DNA of 64,000 nucleotides from Bradyrhizobium sp. BR 10289 (GCF_019455385.1 NZ_JACOFR010000014.1:119954-183953); one strand, 5' to 3'; numbered from the stretch's first letter, positions 40,447-52,684 are shown. Notes: generated by a model not told the origin, from the letters alone. Translations and numbers: made by a program.

Positions 40447-41655
40447 TCAGTTCAGCTTCTCAATCGCGACGGCCACGCCCTGGCCGACGCCGACGCACAT
40501 GGTGGCGAGCGCGAGCTTGCCGCCGCGCTTTTCCATGCCGTGAGCGGCGGTGAGCACGAGGCGCGCACCGCTCATGCCGAGGGGATGGCCGAGCGCGATG
40601 GCGCCGCCATGCGGATTGACGTAGTCGGCATCGTCAGCGACGCCGAGCTGACGCATGCAGGCGATACCCTGTGAGGCGAAGGCTTCGTTGAGTTCGATCA
40701 GGTCGAAATCGGTGATCTTCTTGCCGAGGCGCTCCATCAGCTTGCGGGTCGCGGGCACCGGGCCGATGCCCATGATGCGCGGCGGCACGCCGGCCGATGC
40801 GAGGCCGAGGATGCGGGCTCGGGGCGTGAGGCCGTGCTTCTTCACCGCGGCTTCGGAGGCGAGGATCATCGCGGCAGCGCCGTCATTGACGCCTGAGGCA
40901 TTGCCGGCGGTGACGGTGCCGGGATTGCGCACGATCGGCTTCAGCTTGGCGAGGCCCTCGAGTGTGGTTTCGGGGCGCGGATGCTCGTCCTTGTCGATGG
41001 TGATGGGGCCGGCCTTGCCGCCTGGAATGGTGATCGGGGTGATCTCTTCGGCGAAATAGCCTGATGCGATCGCCTTGCCGGCGCGCTGCTGCGAGCGGAT
41101 GGCGAAAGCATCCTGGTCGGCGCGCGAGACCTGGAATTCCTCGGCAACGTTCTCGCCGGTCTCCGGCATCGCATCGACGCCGTACTGCGCCTTGAGCAGC
41201 GGATTGATGAAACGCCAGCCGATCGTGGTGTCGAAGATTTCAGCGGACCGCGAAAAAGCTTCCTGCGCCTTGCCCATCACGAACGGCGCGCGGGTCATGG
41301 ATTCGACGCCGCCGGCAATCGCCAGCTCAATCTCGCCGGAGCGGATGGCGCGCCCGGCCGCACCGACCGCATCGAGACCGGAGGCACAGAGGCGATTGAG
41401 GGTCTGGCCGGGAACCGAATCCGGCAGGCCTGCCAGCAACAGCGCCATACGCGCGACGTTGCGGTTGTCCTCGCCGGCCTGATTGGCACAGCCGAAGAAC
41501 ACTTCGTCCACCTGCGCCCAGTCGAGATTGGGATGCTTGGCCATCAGCGCCTTGATGGGGGCTGCGGCCAGATCGTCGGCGCGCACCTTGGCGAGCGAGC
41601 CGCCGAAACGGCCGATCGGGGTCCGCACGGCATCGCAGATAAAGACGTCACGCAT
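40447..41655 (-). CDS. pcaF: 3-oxoadipyl-CoA thiolase
   Basis: This 402-residue thiolase catalyses the last step of the beta-ketoadipate pathway, splitting 3-oxoadipyl-CoA into acetyl-CoA and succinyl-CoA. The N-terminus MRDVFICDAVRTPIGRFGGS and VDEVFFGCANQAGEDNRNVA are the pattern typical of PcaF. The nucleophilic Cys is in TLNRLCASGLDAV, the His in NPHGGAIALGHPLG and the second Cys in LATMCVGVGQG. GGGAGAA precedes ATG 41655. The CoA-transferase genes pcaIJ are not adjacent. Acetoacetyl-CoA thiolase is a less likely alternative. Confidence 0.93.
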   Translation of the reverse strand: MRDVFICDAVRTPIGRFGGSLAKVRADDLAAAPIKALMAKHPNLDWAQVDEVFFGCANQAGEDNRNVARMALLLAGLPDSVPGQTLNRLCASGLDAVGAAGRAIRSGEIELAIAGGVESMTRAPFVMGKAQEAFSRSAEIFDTTIGWRFINPLLKAQYGVDAMPETGENVAEEFQVSRADQDAFAIRSQQRAGKAIASGYFAEEITPITIPGGKAGPITIDKDEHPRPETTLEGLAKLKPIVRNPGTVTAGNASGVNDGAAAMILASEAAVKKHGLTPRARILGLASAGVPPRIMGIGPVPATRKLMERLGKKITDFDLIELNEAFASQGIACMRQLGVADDADYVNPHGGAIALGHPLGMSGARLVLTAAHGMEKRGGKLALATMCVGVGQGVAVAIEKLN

Positions 41656-41871
41656 CGTTGTTCTCCCTGAATGCCGCGGTCCGGCCAAAATTCTTCAATG
41701 TCGGCGGAGTTTTAGGAGGGCGCCCGCGGCAGGTCAATTGACGGTTTCGCGCGCGTTCCGAGGGGCGCGTACGCCGCCGACGCATGCCGCGGTGCGGACA
41801 ACGTGGAAAACCTCCCCGATCAGGCCAAAGCGATAGGAGCAGGGGGCGAAATTTTGTAGGTTGCGCCGCCC

Positions 41872-44607
<2,736 letters not shown>

Positions 44608-44746
44608 ACGGCGCTGTAGGGCGGGCCAGTCGTACTGCCACACAGACACCCACCTTGCGTTGCAGCAACCGTTCCTCCACACTCGCCCTCAGCGGTGACA
44701 TCCAGCCGGATCGATCACCTGCAATAACAAACTGAGGAAATTGCCA

Positions 44747-45973
44747 ATGAGGAACGGGATACTGCATCTGGCCACAGCAACGGCGCTGACCCTGGCGCTG
44801 TCGGTCTCTGCGGCCAGTGCCCAGAAGAAATATGATCCGGGCGCGAGCGACACCGAGATCAAGGTCGGCCAGACCGTGCCGTTCTCCGGGCCGGCCTCGG
44901 CCTATGCGTCGATCGGCAAGACCCAGGCCGCCTATTTCAAGATGATCAACGACCAGGGCGGCATCAACGGCCGCAAGATCAATCTGATTCAGTACGACGA
45001 CGCCTATTCGCCGCCAAAAGCGGTGGAGCAGGTGCGCAAGCTGGTCGAGAGCGACGAGGTGCTGCTGACCTTCCAGATCATCGGCACGCCGTCGAACGCG
45101 GCGGTGCAGAAATATCTCAACTCCAAGAAGGTGCCGCAGCTGTTCGCAGCCACCGGCGCCTCGAAGTTCACGGACCCGAAGAACTTTCCTTGGACCATGG
45201 GCTACAACCCGAACTACTTCGTCGAAGGCCGCATCTACGGTCAGTACATTCTCAAGGAATATCCAAACGCCAAGGTCGGCGTGCTCTACCAGAACGACGA
45301 CCTCGGCAAGGACTATCTGAACGGCATCAAGGCCGGCCTCGGCGACAAGGCCGCCAAGATGATCGTGACGGAAGCATCATACGAAGTCTCCGATCCGACC
45401 GTCGATTCGCAGATCCTCAAGATCAAGGACGCCGGCGCCGATCTGTTCTTCAGCGCGACCACGCCGAAGCAGGCGGCGCAGGCGATCAAGAAGATCGCCG
45501 AGATCGGCTGGCATCCGGTGCAGATCGTCGACATCAATGCCACCTCGGTCGGCGCGGTGATGAAGCCGGCGGGGCTCGAGGCCGCCAAGGGCGTGATCAG
45601 CGTCAATTACGGCAAGGACCCGCTCGACCCGACCTGGAAGGATGATGCCGGCCTGAAGAAGTATTTCGACTTCATGGCGAAGTACTATCCTGACGGCGAC
45701 AAGGATTCGAACTTCAACACCTACGGCTACGGCACCGCGCAGCTGCTCGCCCACGTGCTGCAGCAGTGCGGCGACAATCTGACGCGTGAGAACGTCATGA
45801 AGCAGGCGGCGTCGCTGAAGGACGTCACCGGCGACATCGCCTTGCCCGGCATCAAGGCCAACACCTCGCCGACCGACTACCGCGTCAACAAGCAACTTCA
45901 GATGATGAAGTTCAACGGCGAGCGCTGGGAGCTGTTCGGTCCGATTCTGGAGGATGCGGGCCCGGCGGGTTAA
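44747..45973 (+). CDS. Branched-chain amino acid-type ABC transporter substrate-binding protein
   Basis: This 408-residue periplasmic protein has a signal peptide (residues 1-25, ending SAASA) and the LivK/ArgT-like type I fold: TEIKVGQTVPFSGPASAYAS, INDQGGINGRKINLIQYDDA, PPKAVEQVRKLVESDEVLLT and VGVLYQNDDLGKDYLNGI. GAGG lies nine bases before the ATG at 44747. It is followed by a strong terminator and no permease or ATPase genes, so it works with a transporter encoded elsewhere. Ligands of this family include amino acids, amides and aromatic acids. Confidence 0.93.
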   Translation: MRNGILHLATATALTLALSVSAASAQKKYDPGASDTEIKVGQTVPFSGPASAYASIGKTQAAYFKMINDQGGINGRKINLIQYDDAYSPPKAVEQVRKLVESDEVLLTFQIIGTPSNAAVQKYLNSKKVPQLFAATGASKFTDPKNFPWTMGYNPNYFVEGRIYGQYILKEYPNAKVGVLYQNDDLGKDYLNGIKAGLGDKAAKMIVTEASYEVSDPTVDSQILKIKDAGADLFFSATTPKQAAQAIKKIAEIGWHPVQIVDINATSVGAVMKPAGLEAAKGVISVNYGKDPLDPTWKDDAGLKKYFDFMAKYYPDGDKDSNFNTYGYGTAQLLAHVLQQCGDNLTRENVMKQAASLKDVTGDIALPGIKANTSPTDYRVNKQLQMMKFNGERWELFGPILEDAGPAG

Positions 45974-45994
45974 TGGATGTTGAACTCCCACAGC

Positions 45995-46025
45995 AATCGG
46001 CGGCCTCGCGGCCGCCGATTTTTTG
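45995..46025 (+). terminator. Intrinsic terminator after the substrate-binding protein gene
   Basis: An 11-bp perfect stem, AATCGGCGGCC with GGCCGCCGATT, closes a TCGC tetraloop and is followed by TTTTT. It begins 22 bases after the TAA stop. This is the clearest rho-independent terminator in the window. Confidence 0.92.
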
Positions 46026-46046
46026 TCTCGCTGCACAAACCCATCA

Positions 46047-46193
46047 CCGTCACCCTGAGGTGGCCGCCTCTTCGGCGGCCCTCGAAGGGCGACGGCCCGG
46101 CTGGCGGCCGCGCGGACACATCTGGGGCCGTTCATCCTTCGAGGCTCCCGGCGCGATGCTTTGCATCGCGCCACTCGCACCTCAGGATGACGG
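46047..46193. repeat. Palindromic intergenic repeat (class D, copy 1)
   Basis: Arms CCGTCACCCTGAGG and CCTCAGGATGACGG are the ends of an element containing CTTCGGCGGCCCTCGAAG, CCTTCGAGG and GCGATGCTTTGCATCGC hairpins. It lies in the gap between the substrate-binding protein gene and DUF1330. Confidence 0.75.
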
Positions 46194-46212
46194 GGAGAGA
46201 GCCGCGTTCGCC

Positions 46213-46638
46213 CTACTCCGGTATCTCCCCAAAACTCTTCCCCACCGGCAACACCGCGTGACGGATCAGGCGCGAGTCCTCCACCGCGGCCTGACGGTGC
46301 TTGACGGCCTCGCGATAGACAGGATCGCGGATCATCTCGACGAAGGAGGCGACGCTGGGATATTCCGCGATGAAGCAATGGTCCCAGCGTTCGTCCTGCG
46401 GGCCGATCAGCATCAGCTCGAACCGCCCCTGCCAGACGATGCGGCCGCCGAGGCGTTCGAACACCGGACCGCTGTCGCGGCCATAGGCCGCATAGGCTTC
46501 CGCGCCGCTCACCTTGCGGCCGTCGGGATAGGCCGCCTCTTTGCGCAGGCGCACCAGATTGAGCATGTGGATCGGACCGGGGCGATCGTTGTCCCGGAAT
46601 TGCGCAAAGATCTCCTTGGTCGGGTCGATGTGGCCCAT
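46213..46638 (-). CDS. DUF1330 family protein
   Basis: This 141-residue dimeric alpha/beta-barrel protein has the DUF1330 signature IHMLNLVRLRKEAAYPDGRK, GAEAYAAYGRDSGPVFERLG and the central WDHCFIAEYPSVASFVEMIRD. Function unknown; the fold resembles small-molecule monooxygenases such as ABM domains. GAGGGAA before the ATG at 46638 fixes the start, excluding an upstream 17-codon extension. It converges with the binding-protein gene. Confidence 0.85.
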   Translation of the reverse strand: MGHIDPTKEIFAQFRDNDRPGPIHMLNLVRLRKEAAYPDGRKVSGAEAYAAYGRDSGPVFERLGGRIVWQGRFELMLIGPQDERWDHCFIAEYPSVASFVEMIRDPVYREAVKHRQAAVEDSRLIRHAVLPVGKSFGEIPE

Positions 46639-46805
46639 GAATGTTCCCTCGTGTTTTGTGGCCGCGATCCTAGCTCCGGCGGCCCGCAAGCGGAACTGCG
46701 GCGGGCGAATGCCCCATGTCCTAATCGCGCGTTAACGTCCGCGTAACGGGGCCTTAAACCCCGACCGCTAGCGTGCGGCGGGGCGGGCTGACCGGGCGTT
46801 TGCGT

Positions 46806-49022
46806 ATGGGGTTGGGTAAGAAAAAGGGTGGGCGGAAGGAGCCGTTGTTCGGCTTGCCTGCTGCGCTCGCCGATCTGCGCCTGACGGCAGCGGACCGCAT
46901 TCCCGGCGGCGGCGACGACAAGCCGAAAAAATCAGCCAAGCGCAAGGCCGAACCTGCCGACGACGAGCCGCCGCGCGAGCGCAAGGCACCGGCCAAGAGC
47001 AGCGGCGCCAAGCGCCGGCCAAAAGCCGGCGGCTTCAGCCTTGGCCGCCTCCTCTATTGGGGCGCGGTGCTCGGCCTGTGGGGCGTGATCGCCATGATCG
47101 GCCTCGTGATCTATGTCGGCGCGCATCTGCCGCCGATCCAGTCGCTGGAGATTCCCAAGCGCCCGCCGACGATCCAGATCGTGGGCATCGATGGCAGCGT
47201 GCTCGCCCAGCGCGGCGAGATGGCCGGCGCCAATATCGCGCTGAAGGATCTGCCGCCCTATCTGCCCAAGGCCTTCATCGCCATCGAGGACCGCCGCTTC
47301 TATTCGCATTTCGGCATCGACCCCGTCGGCATCATGCGCGCGCTCGTCACCAATCTGCTTCATCGCGGCGTGTCGCAGGGCGGCTCGACGCTGACGCAGC
47401 AGCTCGCCAAGAACCTGTTCCTGACCCAGGAGCGGACAATGCAGCGCAAGCTGCAGGAGGCCGAGCTGGCGATCTGGCTGGAGCGCAAGCACTCCAAGGA
47501 CGAGATCCTGGAGCTCTATCTCAACCGCGTCTATTTCGGCTCCGGCGCCTATGGCGTGGAAGCCGCCGCGCAGAAATATTTCGGCAAGTCGGCGAGGGCC
47601 GTCACCGTCGCGGAAGCCGCGATGCTGGCCGGCCTCGTCAAGTCGCCGTCGCGCCTTGCGCCGAACCGCAACCCCGAAGGCGCGGAGGCGCGCGCGAAAG
47701 TCGTGCTGACGGCGATGGCGGATGCGCAGTTCATCACCGACGCGCAGGCACAGGCCTCGATCGGCCATCCCTCCTACAACGTGAAGCCGGCCGGCGCCGG
47801 CACGGTCAACTATGTCGCCGACTGGATCGGCGAGGTGCTGGACGATCTGGTCGGGCAAATCGACGAGAGCATCAAGGTCGAGACCACGATCGATCCGAAG
47901 CTGCAGAGCGTGGCGGAATCGGCCATCATCGACGAACTCGCAGCCAAGAGCGTGAAGTTCAATGTCAGCCAGGGCGCGCTGGTGGCGATGACGCCCGACG
48001 GCGCCGTGCGCGCCATGGTCGGCGGACGGAACTATTCCGAGAGCCAGTACAACCGCGCGGTGACCGCGAAGCGCCAGCCGGGCTCCTCGTTCAAGCCGTT
48101 CGTGTACCTGACCGCGCTGGAGCAGGGCCTGACGCCCGACACCGTCCGGCAGGACGCGCCGATCGAAGTCAAGGGCTGGAAGCCCGAAAACTACACCCAT
48201 GAATATTTCGGCGCGGTGACGCTGACCCAGGCGCTGGCGATGTCGCTCAACACGGTCGCGATCCGCCTGGGCCTCGAGGTCGGGCCGAAGAACGTCGTGC
48301 GCACCGCGCACCGGCTCGGCATCTCCTCGAAACTCGAGCCGAATGCGTCGATCGCGCTCGGCACGTCCGAGGTCTCGGTGGTCGAGCTGGTCGGCGCCTA
48401 TGCGCCCTTCGCCAATGGCGGTTTTGCAGCGACACCGCATGTGGTGACGCGGATCAGGACGCTCGGCGGGAAGCTGCTCTACATGCGCCAGCCCGACGAG
48501 CGCAACCAGGTCATCGACCCCCGCTATGTCGGCATGATGAATGCGATGATGCGGGAGACGCTGATCTCGGGCACCGCCAAGAAGGCGGAGATCCCCGGCT
48601 GGCCGGCGGCCGGCAAGACCGGCACCAGCCAGGATTATCGCGATGCCTGGTTCATCGGCTACACCGCGAACCTCGTCACCGGCGTCTGGCTCGGCAATGA
48701 CGACAACGCGCCGACCAAGAAGGCGACCGGCGGCGGCCTGCCTGTGGAAGTGTGGTCGCGCTTCATGAAGGCGGCGCATGAGGGCGTGCCGGTGGCGGCC
48801 TTGCCGAGCTCGCCGGGCGGCTGGGGCCTGTCGAACCTCGCGCAGGCGGCCTCGCAGGTGTCGCCGCCGACCGTGATAGCACCCCCACCAGGACCGGGCT
48901 CCGCGCCGGTGAGCAATGGCGGCTATCGCGCGCCACCACCGACGCGGGCGAATGTGCGGCCGGAGGCGGCCGCGGGGCTCGATGGCTGGTTGATGGACCG
49001 GCTGTTTGGCGGGAACCGGTAA
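46806..49022 (+). CDS. Class A penicillin-binding protein 1A (bifunctional)
   Basis: This 738-residue bifunctional murein synthase has a Lys/Arg-rich cytoplasmic N-terminus of about 80 residues, one membrane anchor, a GT51 domain (AIEDRRFYSHFGIDPVGIMR, GGSTLTQQLAKNLFLTQ, LYLNRVYFGSGAYGVEAAAQ) and a transpeptidase domain with PGSSFKPFVY, AMSLNTVAI and GKTGTSQDYRDAWFIG. A Pro-rich tail follows. The start is uncertain: GTG at 46773 would add eleven residues, and neither has a clear ribosome site. Together with mtgA it builds the cell wall. Dispersed repeat copy 2 lies 16 bases after the stop. Confidence 0.95.
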   Translation: MGLGKKKGGRKEPLFGLPAALADLRLTAADRIPGGGDDKPKKSAKRKAEPADDEPPRERKAPAKSSGAKRRPKAGGFSLGRLLYWGAVLGLWGVIAMIGLVIYVGAHLPPIQSLEIPKRPPTIQIVGIDGSVLAQRGEMAGANIALKDLPPYLPKAFIAIEDRRFYSHFGIDPVGIMRALVTNLLHRGVSQGGSTLTQQLAKNLFLTQERTMQRKLQEAELAIWLERKHSKDEILELYLNRVYFGSGAYGVEAAAQKYFGKSARAVTVAEAAMLAGLVKSPSRLAPNRNPEGAEARAKVVLTAMADAQFITDAQAQASIGHPSYNVKPAGAGTVNYVADWIGEVLDDLVGQIDESIKVETTIDPKLQSVAESAIIDELAAKSVKFNVSQGALVAMTPDGAVRAMVGGRNYSESQYNRAVTAKRQPGSSFKPFVYLTALEQGLTPDTVRQDAPIEVKGWKPENYTHEYFGAVTLTQALAMSLNTVAIRLGLEVGPKNVVRTAHRLGISSKLEPNASIALGTSEVSVVELVGAYAPFANGGFAATPHVVTRIRTLGGKLLYMRQPDERNQVIDPRYVGMMNAMMRETLISGTAKKAEIPGWPAAGKTGTSQDYRDAWFIGYTANLVTGVWLGNDDNAPTKKATGGGLPVEVWSRFMKAAHEGVPVAALPSSPGGWGLSNLAQAASQVSPPTVIAPPPGPGSAPVSNGGYRAPPPTRANVRPEAAAGLDGWLMDRLFGGNR

Positions 49023-49037
49023 GGCCCCCACGACACC

Positions 49038-49066
49038 AATTTCGAAAACAACCCCATGCACAGTAG
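49038..49066 (+). repeat. Dispersed 28-nt repeat, copy 2
   Basis: AATTTCGAAAAC...ATGCACAGTAG differs from copy 1 at 9724 by a single inserted C. Both copies follow a plus-strand gene end. The rest of the 337-bp gap (49023-49359) holds this repeat, a class C element and no convincing gene. Confidence 0.7.
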
Positions 49067-49200
49067 GCAGCGGCTTGCAGCGTGACGTGGGGGTCGATTG
49101 CTCGAAGCGCTTGAGGCGGCGAGGCAAATTGCGCGCGCGGCGCAAGCGTCGCGAATGCGGCGAGAATCGAGCGAAGCGCTGAACGTCGTCTCACTCTCAG

Positions 49201-49330
49201 TGTCGTCCCGGCGAACGCCGGGACCCGTACCGCGTGATCTATCGACAGCGAAGAGTAGCAGTACCGGATGACTGATCTTCGCCAAACTTCTCCCTGTGGT
49301 TATGGGTCCCTGCTTTCGCAGGGACGACAG
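49201..49330. repeat. Palindromic intergenic repeat (class C, copy 2)
   Basis: TGTCGTCCCGGCG...GGGACCC on the left and ATGGGTCCC...GGGACGACAG on the right, with ATCTTCGCCAAACTTCTCCC in the middle as in copies 3 and 4. It separates the convergent PBP and YgjP-like genes. Confidence 0.8.
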
Positions 49331-49359
49331 AGAGTGTTGGGCTGGCCCCGAGGCTCTAA

Positions 49360-50115
49360 CTAATCCTCGACCCCATACCGGTGCAGATCATTCCCGTACG
49401 TGTCGAGCCACTTCTTGGCGCGCTCCATCGAGGGGCAGACCTTGCCGCAGACGCGCCAGAACCGTGCCGAGTGGTTCATCTCGACGAGATGGGCGACCTC
49501 ATGCGCGGCGAGATAGTCGAGCACGAAGGGCGGGGCGAGGATCAGGCGCCAGGAGAACGACAGCGAGCCGGCCGAGGTGCAGGAGCCCCAGCGGCTGGAC
49601 TGGTCGCGGATCGAGAGGCGCTTGACCTTGACGCCGAGCTCGGCGGCATAGGCTTCCGCCGAACGCTGCAGATCCTTGCGCGCCTCGCGCTTGAGGAAGT
49701 CGCTGACGCGGCGATCGACATGATCGAGCCCGCCGGCAACGCAGAGGATCTTCTCGCCGCTATCGCGCGTCTCGGTCCACACCGTGCCGCGCTGGCCGGC
49801 ACGATGAACAATGCGATGCGGCGTGCCGCGAAGCGGTATCACCGTGCCAGGCTGGAACGGCGCAGCCTTCGGCAAACGGCCGAGGCGCGCCGCGATCCAG
49901 GCACCGTGACGCGACGCGAAGTCCTTGGCTTCGGCGAGCGTGCCGCGCGGCGGCATGGTGAGGATGGCTTCGCGATCGCTCGGATGAATTCGGAGCGTGT
50001 AGCGGCGCGCGCGGCGGTGCCGGCGCAGCCGGATCGCAAAAAACTGCGATCCGTGGGTGATGACGAGGGTCTTCGGTTCGTGGGGCCGCCGATAGAGGAG
50101 TGCGCGTGTGGCCAT
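49360..50115 (-). CDS. YgjP-like (M48-type) metallopeptidase
   Basis: This 251-residue protein has the zinc motif in YLAAHEVAHLVEMNHSARFW, i.e. HEVAH followed by His, typical of the YgjP family. Upstream SSRWGSCTSAGSLSFSWRLI is also family-typical. The N-terminal half is basic. YgjP-like proteins are predicted metalloproteases of poorly known role, sometimes linked to nucleic-acid processing. The start at ATG 50115 has only a weak ribosome site. The region 50116-50415 upstream holds a T-tract (GGCTTTTTTCGCC) and nothing else recognisable. Confidence 0.88.
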   Translation of the reverse strand: MATRALLYRRPHEPKTLVITHGSQFFAIRLRRHRRARRYTLRIHPSDREAILTMPPRGTLAEAKDFASRHGAWIAARLGRLPKAAPFQPGTVIPLRGTPHRIVHRAGQRGTVWTETRDSGEKILCVAGGLDHVDRRVSDFLKREARKDLQRSAEAYAAELGVKVKRLSIRDQSSRWGSCTSAGSLSFSWRLILAPPFVLDYLAAHEVAHLVEMNHSARFWRVCGKVCPSMERAKKWLDTYGNDLHRYGVED

Positions 50116-50415
50116 GTCTGTCAGTCCGGGGAGCAGGAGTTCGCCCGGATTCTGCCATAACCGCCGCCAGGGAAAGCGCTCGGCGCAAAAACAAATCATT
50201 TGCCCAATATACAGGGGTCAGGCGTCCGGGAGACCCTACAGACTGGGGTTGGAACCGGCTTTTTTCGCCCCCGCTGGACGCATGCGGCACCCCCAAGGGG
50301 TGAGGGATGACTCACTCCTAGAGCGCTACCTGATTACCTCGAATCTGGCGGGAACTAGGCCCACCGGAACCGGCCGGAAGGTCCCGATTTTTGGCGGAAA
50401 AGCCGAAAACGAAGC

Positions 50416-51744
50416 TTATTCAGCCGCAAGCGCCCGCATCGAGCTCGGATTCGCAGCGGAGACCATGAAATCATGGATGCGCGGCACGATTTCCGACTTG
50501 AAGCGCGAGCCGTTGAATACACCGTAGTGTCCAACGCCCTTCTGGACGTAATGGACGCGGCGATGATCGGGGATCGAGCTGCACAGCGTGTGCGTTGCTT
50601 CGGTCTGACCGATCCCGGAAATGTCGTCGTTCTCGCCTTCAACCGTCATCAGCGCAACGCGCGTCACCTTGGAGGGATCGACGCGCGTTCCACGATGGGT
50701 CATCTCGCCCTTGGGCAGCGAATGTTTCACGAACACGGTGTCGACGGTCTGCAGGTAATACTCGGCCGACAAGTCCATGACAGCGAGATATTCGTCGTAG
50801 AACTCGCGATGCTTGTCGACCAGATCGCCGTCACCCTTCACCAGGTTGGCGAACAGGCGCTTGTGGGCGTCCATGTGCCGATCAAGGTTCATGCTGATGA
50901 ACCCGTTGAGCTGGAGGAAGCCCGGATAGACGTCGCGCATCATGCCCGGATGCGGAAATGGCACCTTGGTAATGACGTGGTTGCGGAACCAGTCGATGCC
51001 GCGCTCCTGCGCAAGGTTGTTCACCGCGGTCGGATTGCGGCGGGTATCGATCGGGCCGCCCATCAGCGTCATCGACGTCGGCACGAACGGATCTCGGCGC
51101 GCCTCCATGAGCGAGACCGCGGCGACGACGGGCACGGAGGGCTGGCACACCGCCAGCACATGGGTGTTGCCGCCGAGGACGTGCAGCATCTCGATGACGT
51201 AATCGATGTAATCGTCGAGATCGAAGCGGCCTTCGCTCAAGGGCACCATGCGGGCGTCAGCCCAATCGGTGATGTAGACCTCATGCGCCGGCAGGAAGGC
51301 CTCGACCGTGCCGCGCAGCAGGGTCGCGTAGTGCCCGGACATCGGGGCGACGATCAGCACGCGCGGCTGCGGGCTGCGCAGCGGGCGGGTGAATTTGCGA
51401 TCGAAATAGAGCAGCCGGCAAAACGGCTTTTCCCACACCGAGCGGACTTCGACGGGAACGCGGATGCCGTTGACCTCGGTGTCGTCAAGACCCCATTCCG
51501 GCTTGCCGTAGCGGCGCGTGGTGCGCTCGAACAATTCGCAGGCCGCGGCGACGGACTTGCCGACCTCGGTGCGAGACCATGGATTGAGGGGATTCTGAAA
51601 CAGCAGCTTGGTCGCGTCGGTGATCGCGCGGGCCGGATTGAGAGAGGCGTGCCCCATCTCGTACATCCAGTACATCGGCGTGGTCAGGACCGGGCTGCCT
51701 TCATTCGCCTGGAGCGGTACGCCGCCAAACTCACCAATCGGCAT
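50416..51744 (-). CDS. phaZ: Intracellular poly(3-hydroxybutyrate) depolymerase
   Basis: This 442-residue enzyme mobilises stored PHB granules. The family pattern TPMYWMYEMGHASLNPARAI and NPLNPWSRTEVGKSVAAACE marks the PhaZ1-type intracellular depolymerases. The nucleophile is a cysteine in LAVCQPSVPVVAAV (Cys200), as in the Cys-Asp-His triad known for the Ralstonia enzyme; the Asp and His lie towards the C-terminus (VEGENDDISG, VQKGVGHYGVFNG). AGAGG lies nine bases before the ATG at 51744; a TTG two codons upstream is unlikely. No phaC or phasin gene is adjacent. Confidence 0.95.
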   Translation of the reverse strand: MPIGEFGGVPLQANEGSPVLTTPMYWMYEMGHASLNPARAITDATKLLFQNPLNPWSRTEVGKSVAAACELFERTTRRYGKPEWGLDDTEVNGIRVPVEVRSVWEKPFCRLLYFDRKFTRPLRSPQPRVLIVAPMSGHYATLLRGTVEAFLPAHEVYITDWADARMVPLSEGRFDLDDYIDYVIEMLHVLGGNTHVLAVCQPSVPVVAAVSLMEARRDPFVPTSMTLMGGPIDTRRNPTAVNNLAQERGIDWFRNHVITKVPFPHPGMMRDVYPGFLQLNGFISMNLDRHMDAHKRLFANLVKGDGDLVDKHREFYDEYLAVMDLSAEYYLQTVDTVFVKHSLPKGEMTHRGTRVDPSKVTRVALMTVEGENDDISGIGQTEATHTLCSSIPDHRRVHYVQKGVGHYGVFNGSRFKSEIVPRIHDFMVSAANPSSMRALAAE

Positions 51745-51865
51745 GATCAAATTCCTCTTCGCATCGCAGCATACTGCCGAATGCGTAATATTGCGTCAAT
51801 GCATGGTTCCGTACATCTACGTAGCCAATACCGTTAAACCAGCCCGAATCCACGAGAAAGTGACG

Positions 51866-52684
51866 TTATTCGCCGCCCGACAGCAGCGCGCCGTGCGTCT
51901 TGGCGCTGCGCAAAAGGGCAAGGAATGCCCAAAAAGAAGCAACCAGCAGACCAGCGTTGATGGCCAACGCCTCCAGCATCAGATCGATCCGGAAGGTGTT
52001 GTCGATCAAGAGCGCGCGCATGCCTTCGAACACGTAAGTCGGCGGCAGCGTCCAGGCGACGACCTGCAGCCAGGCCGGCAGCACACTGACGGGATAGTAG
52101 ATGCAGGCGAGCGGCATGATCGCGAACATCAACGTCCAGACGATGCTCTCGGCGCCGAGGCCGTTTCGCAAGACGAGACCGGAGACGAAAATGCCGACCG
52201 ACCAGCTGGTGAAGATCAGATTGCAGAAGAAGGCGACCAGCGGCAGGCCGAGCGCATAGACATTGAAGTGAAACAGCACCAGCGCGATCAGCGTCATCGG
52301 GATGATGCCGATCGCCAACCGGATCAGGCTCATCACCATCAGCGACAGCAGGAACTCGATGGGCTTCAAGGGGCTCATCATGAGGTTGCCGAGGTTGCGC
52401 GCCCACATCTCCTCCAGGAAGGAGATCGAGAAGCCGAGCTGGCCACGGAACAGGATGTCCCAGAGGATGACGGCGCCGATCAGCGTGCCGCCGGCCCGCG
52501 CGAAGAAATTGGAATTTTGCGCGATGTAGTACTGGATAAATCCCCAGGTGATGATTTGGAGTGCCGGCCAGTACAACAGCTCGAGCAGCCGCGGCCAGGA
52601 TGACAGCAGCAAGTACCAATAGCGCAGGATCATCGCGCCGATGCGGTGCGGGGAGATGCCGCGGTGGAGGGTGAGGTCGGTCAT
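51866..52684 (-). CDS. ABC-2 type transporter permease
   Basis: This 272-residue integral membrane protein has six predicted helices, starting LRYWYLLLSSWPRLLELLYW and including the conserved EMWARNLGNLMMSPLKPIEF coupling region and YYPVSVLPAWLQVVAWTLPP, which identify ABC-2 export permeases. Together with the ATPase encoded 229 bp upstream on the same strand (52914-53711) it forms an exporter for an unknown lipid, polysaccharide or drug. A class D repeat lies between the two genes. GGATCACCACA precedes the ATG at 52684. Confidence 0.9.
   Translation of the reverse strand: MTDLTLHRGISPHRIGAMILRYWYLLLSSWPRLLELLYWPALQIITWGFIQYYIAQNSNFFARAGGTLIGAVILWDILFRGQLGFSISFLEEMWARNLGNLMMSPLKPIEFLLSLMVMSLIRLAIGIIPMTLIALVLFHFNVYALGLPLVAFFCNLIFTSWSVGIFVSGLVLRNGLGAESIVWTLMFAIMPLACIYYPVSVLPAWLQVVAWTLPPTYVFEGMRALLIDNTFRIDLMLEALAINAGLLVASFWAFLALLRSAKTHGALLSGGE

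Noticed and set aside
46932..49145. 737-residue minus-strand open frame opposite the PBP1A gene
   Set aside because: Composition is that of an antisense shadow, while the plus strand has complete GT51 and transpeptidase motifs.
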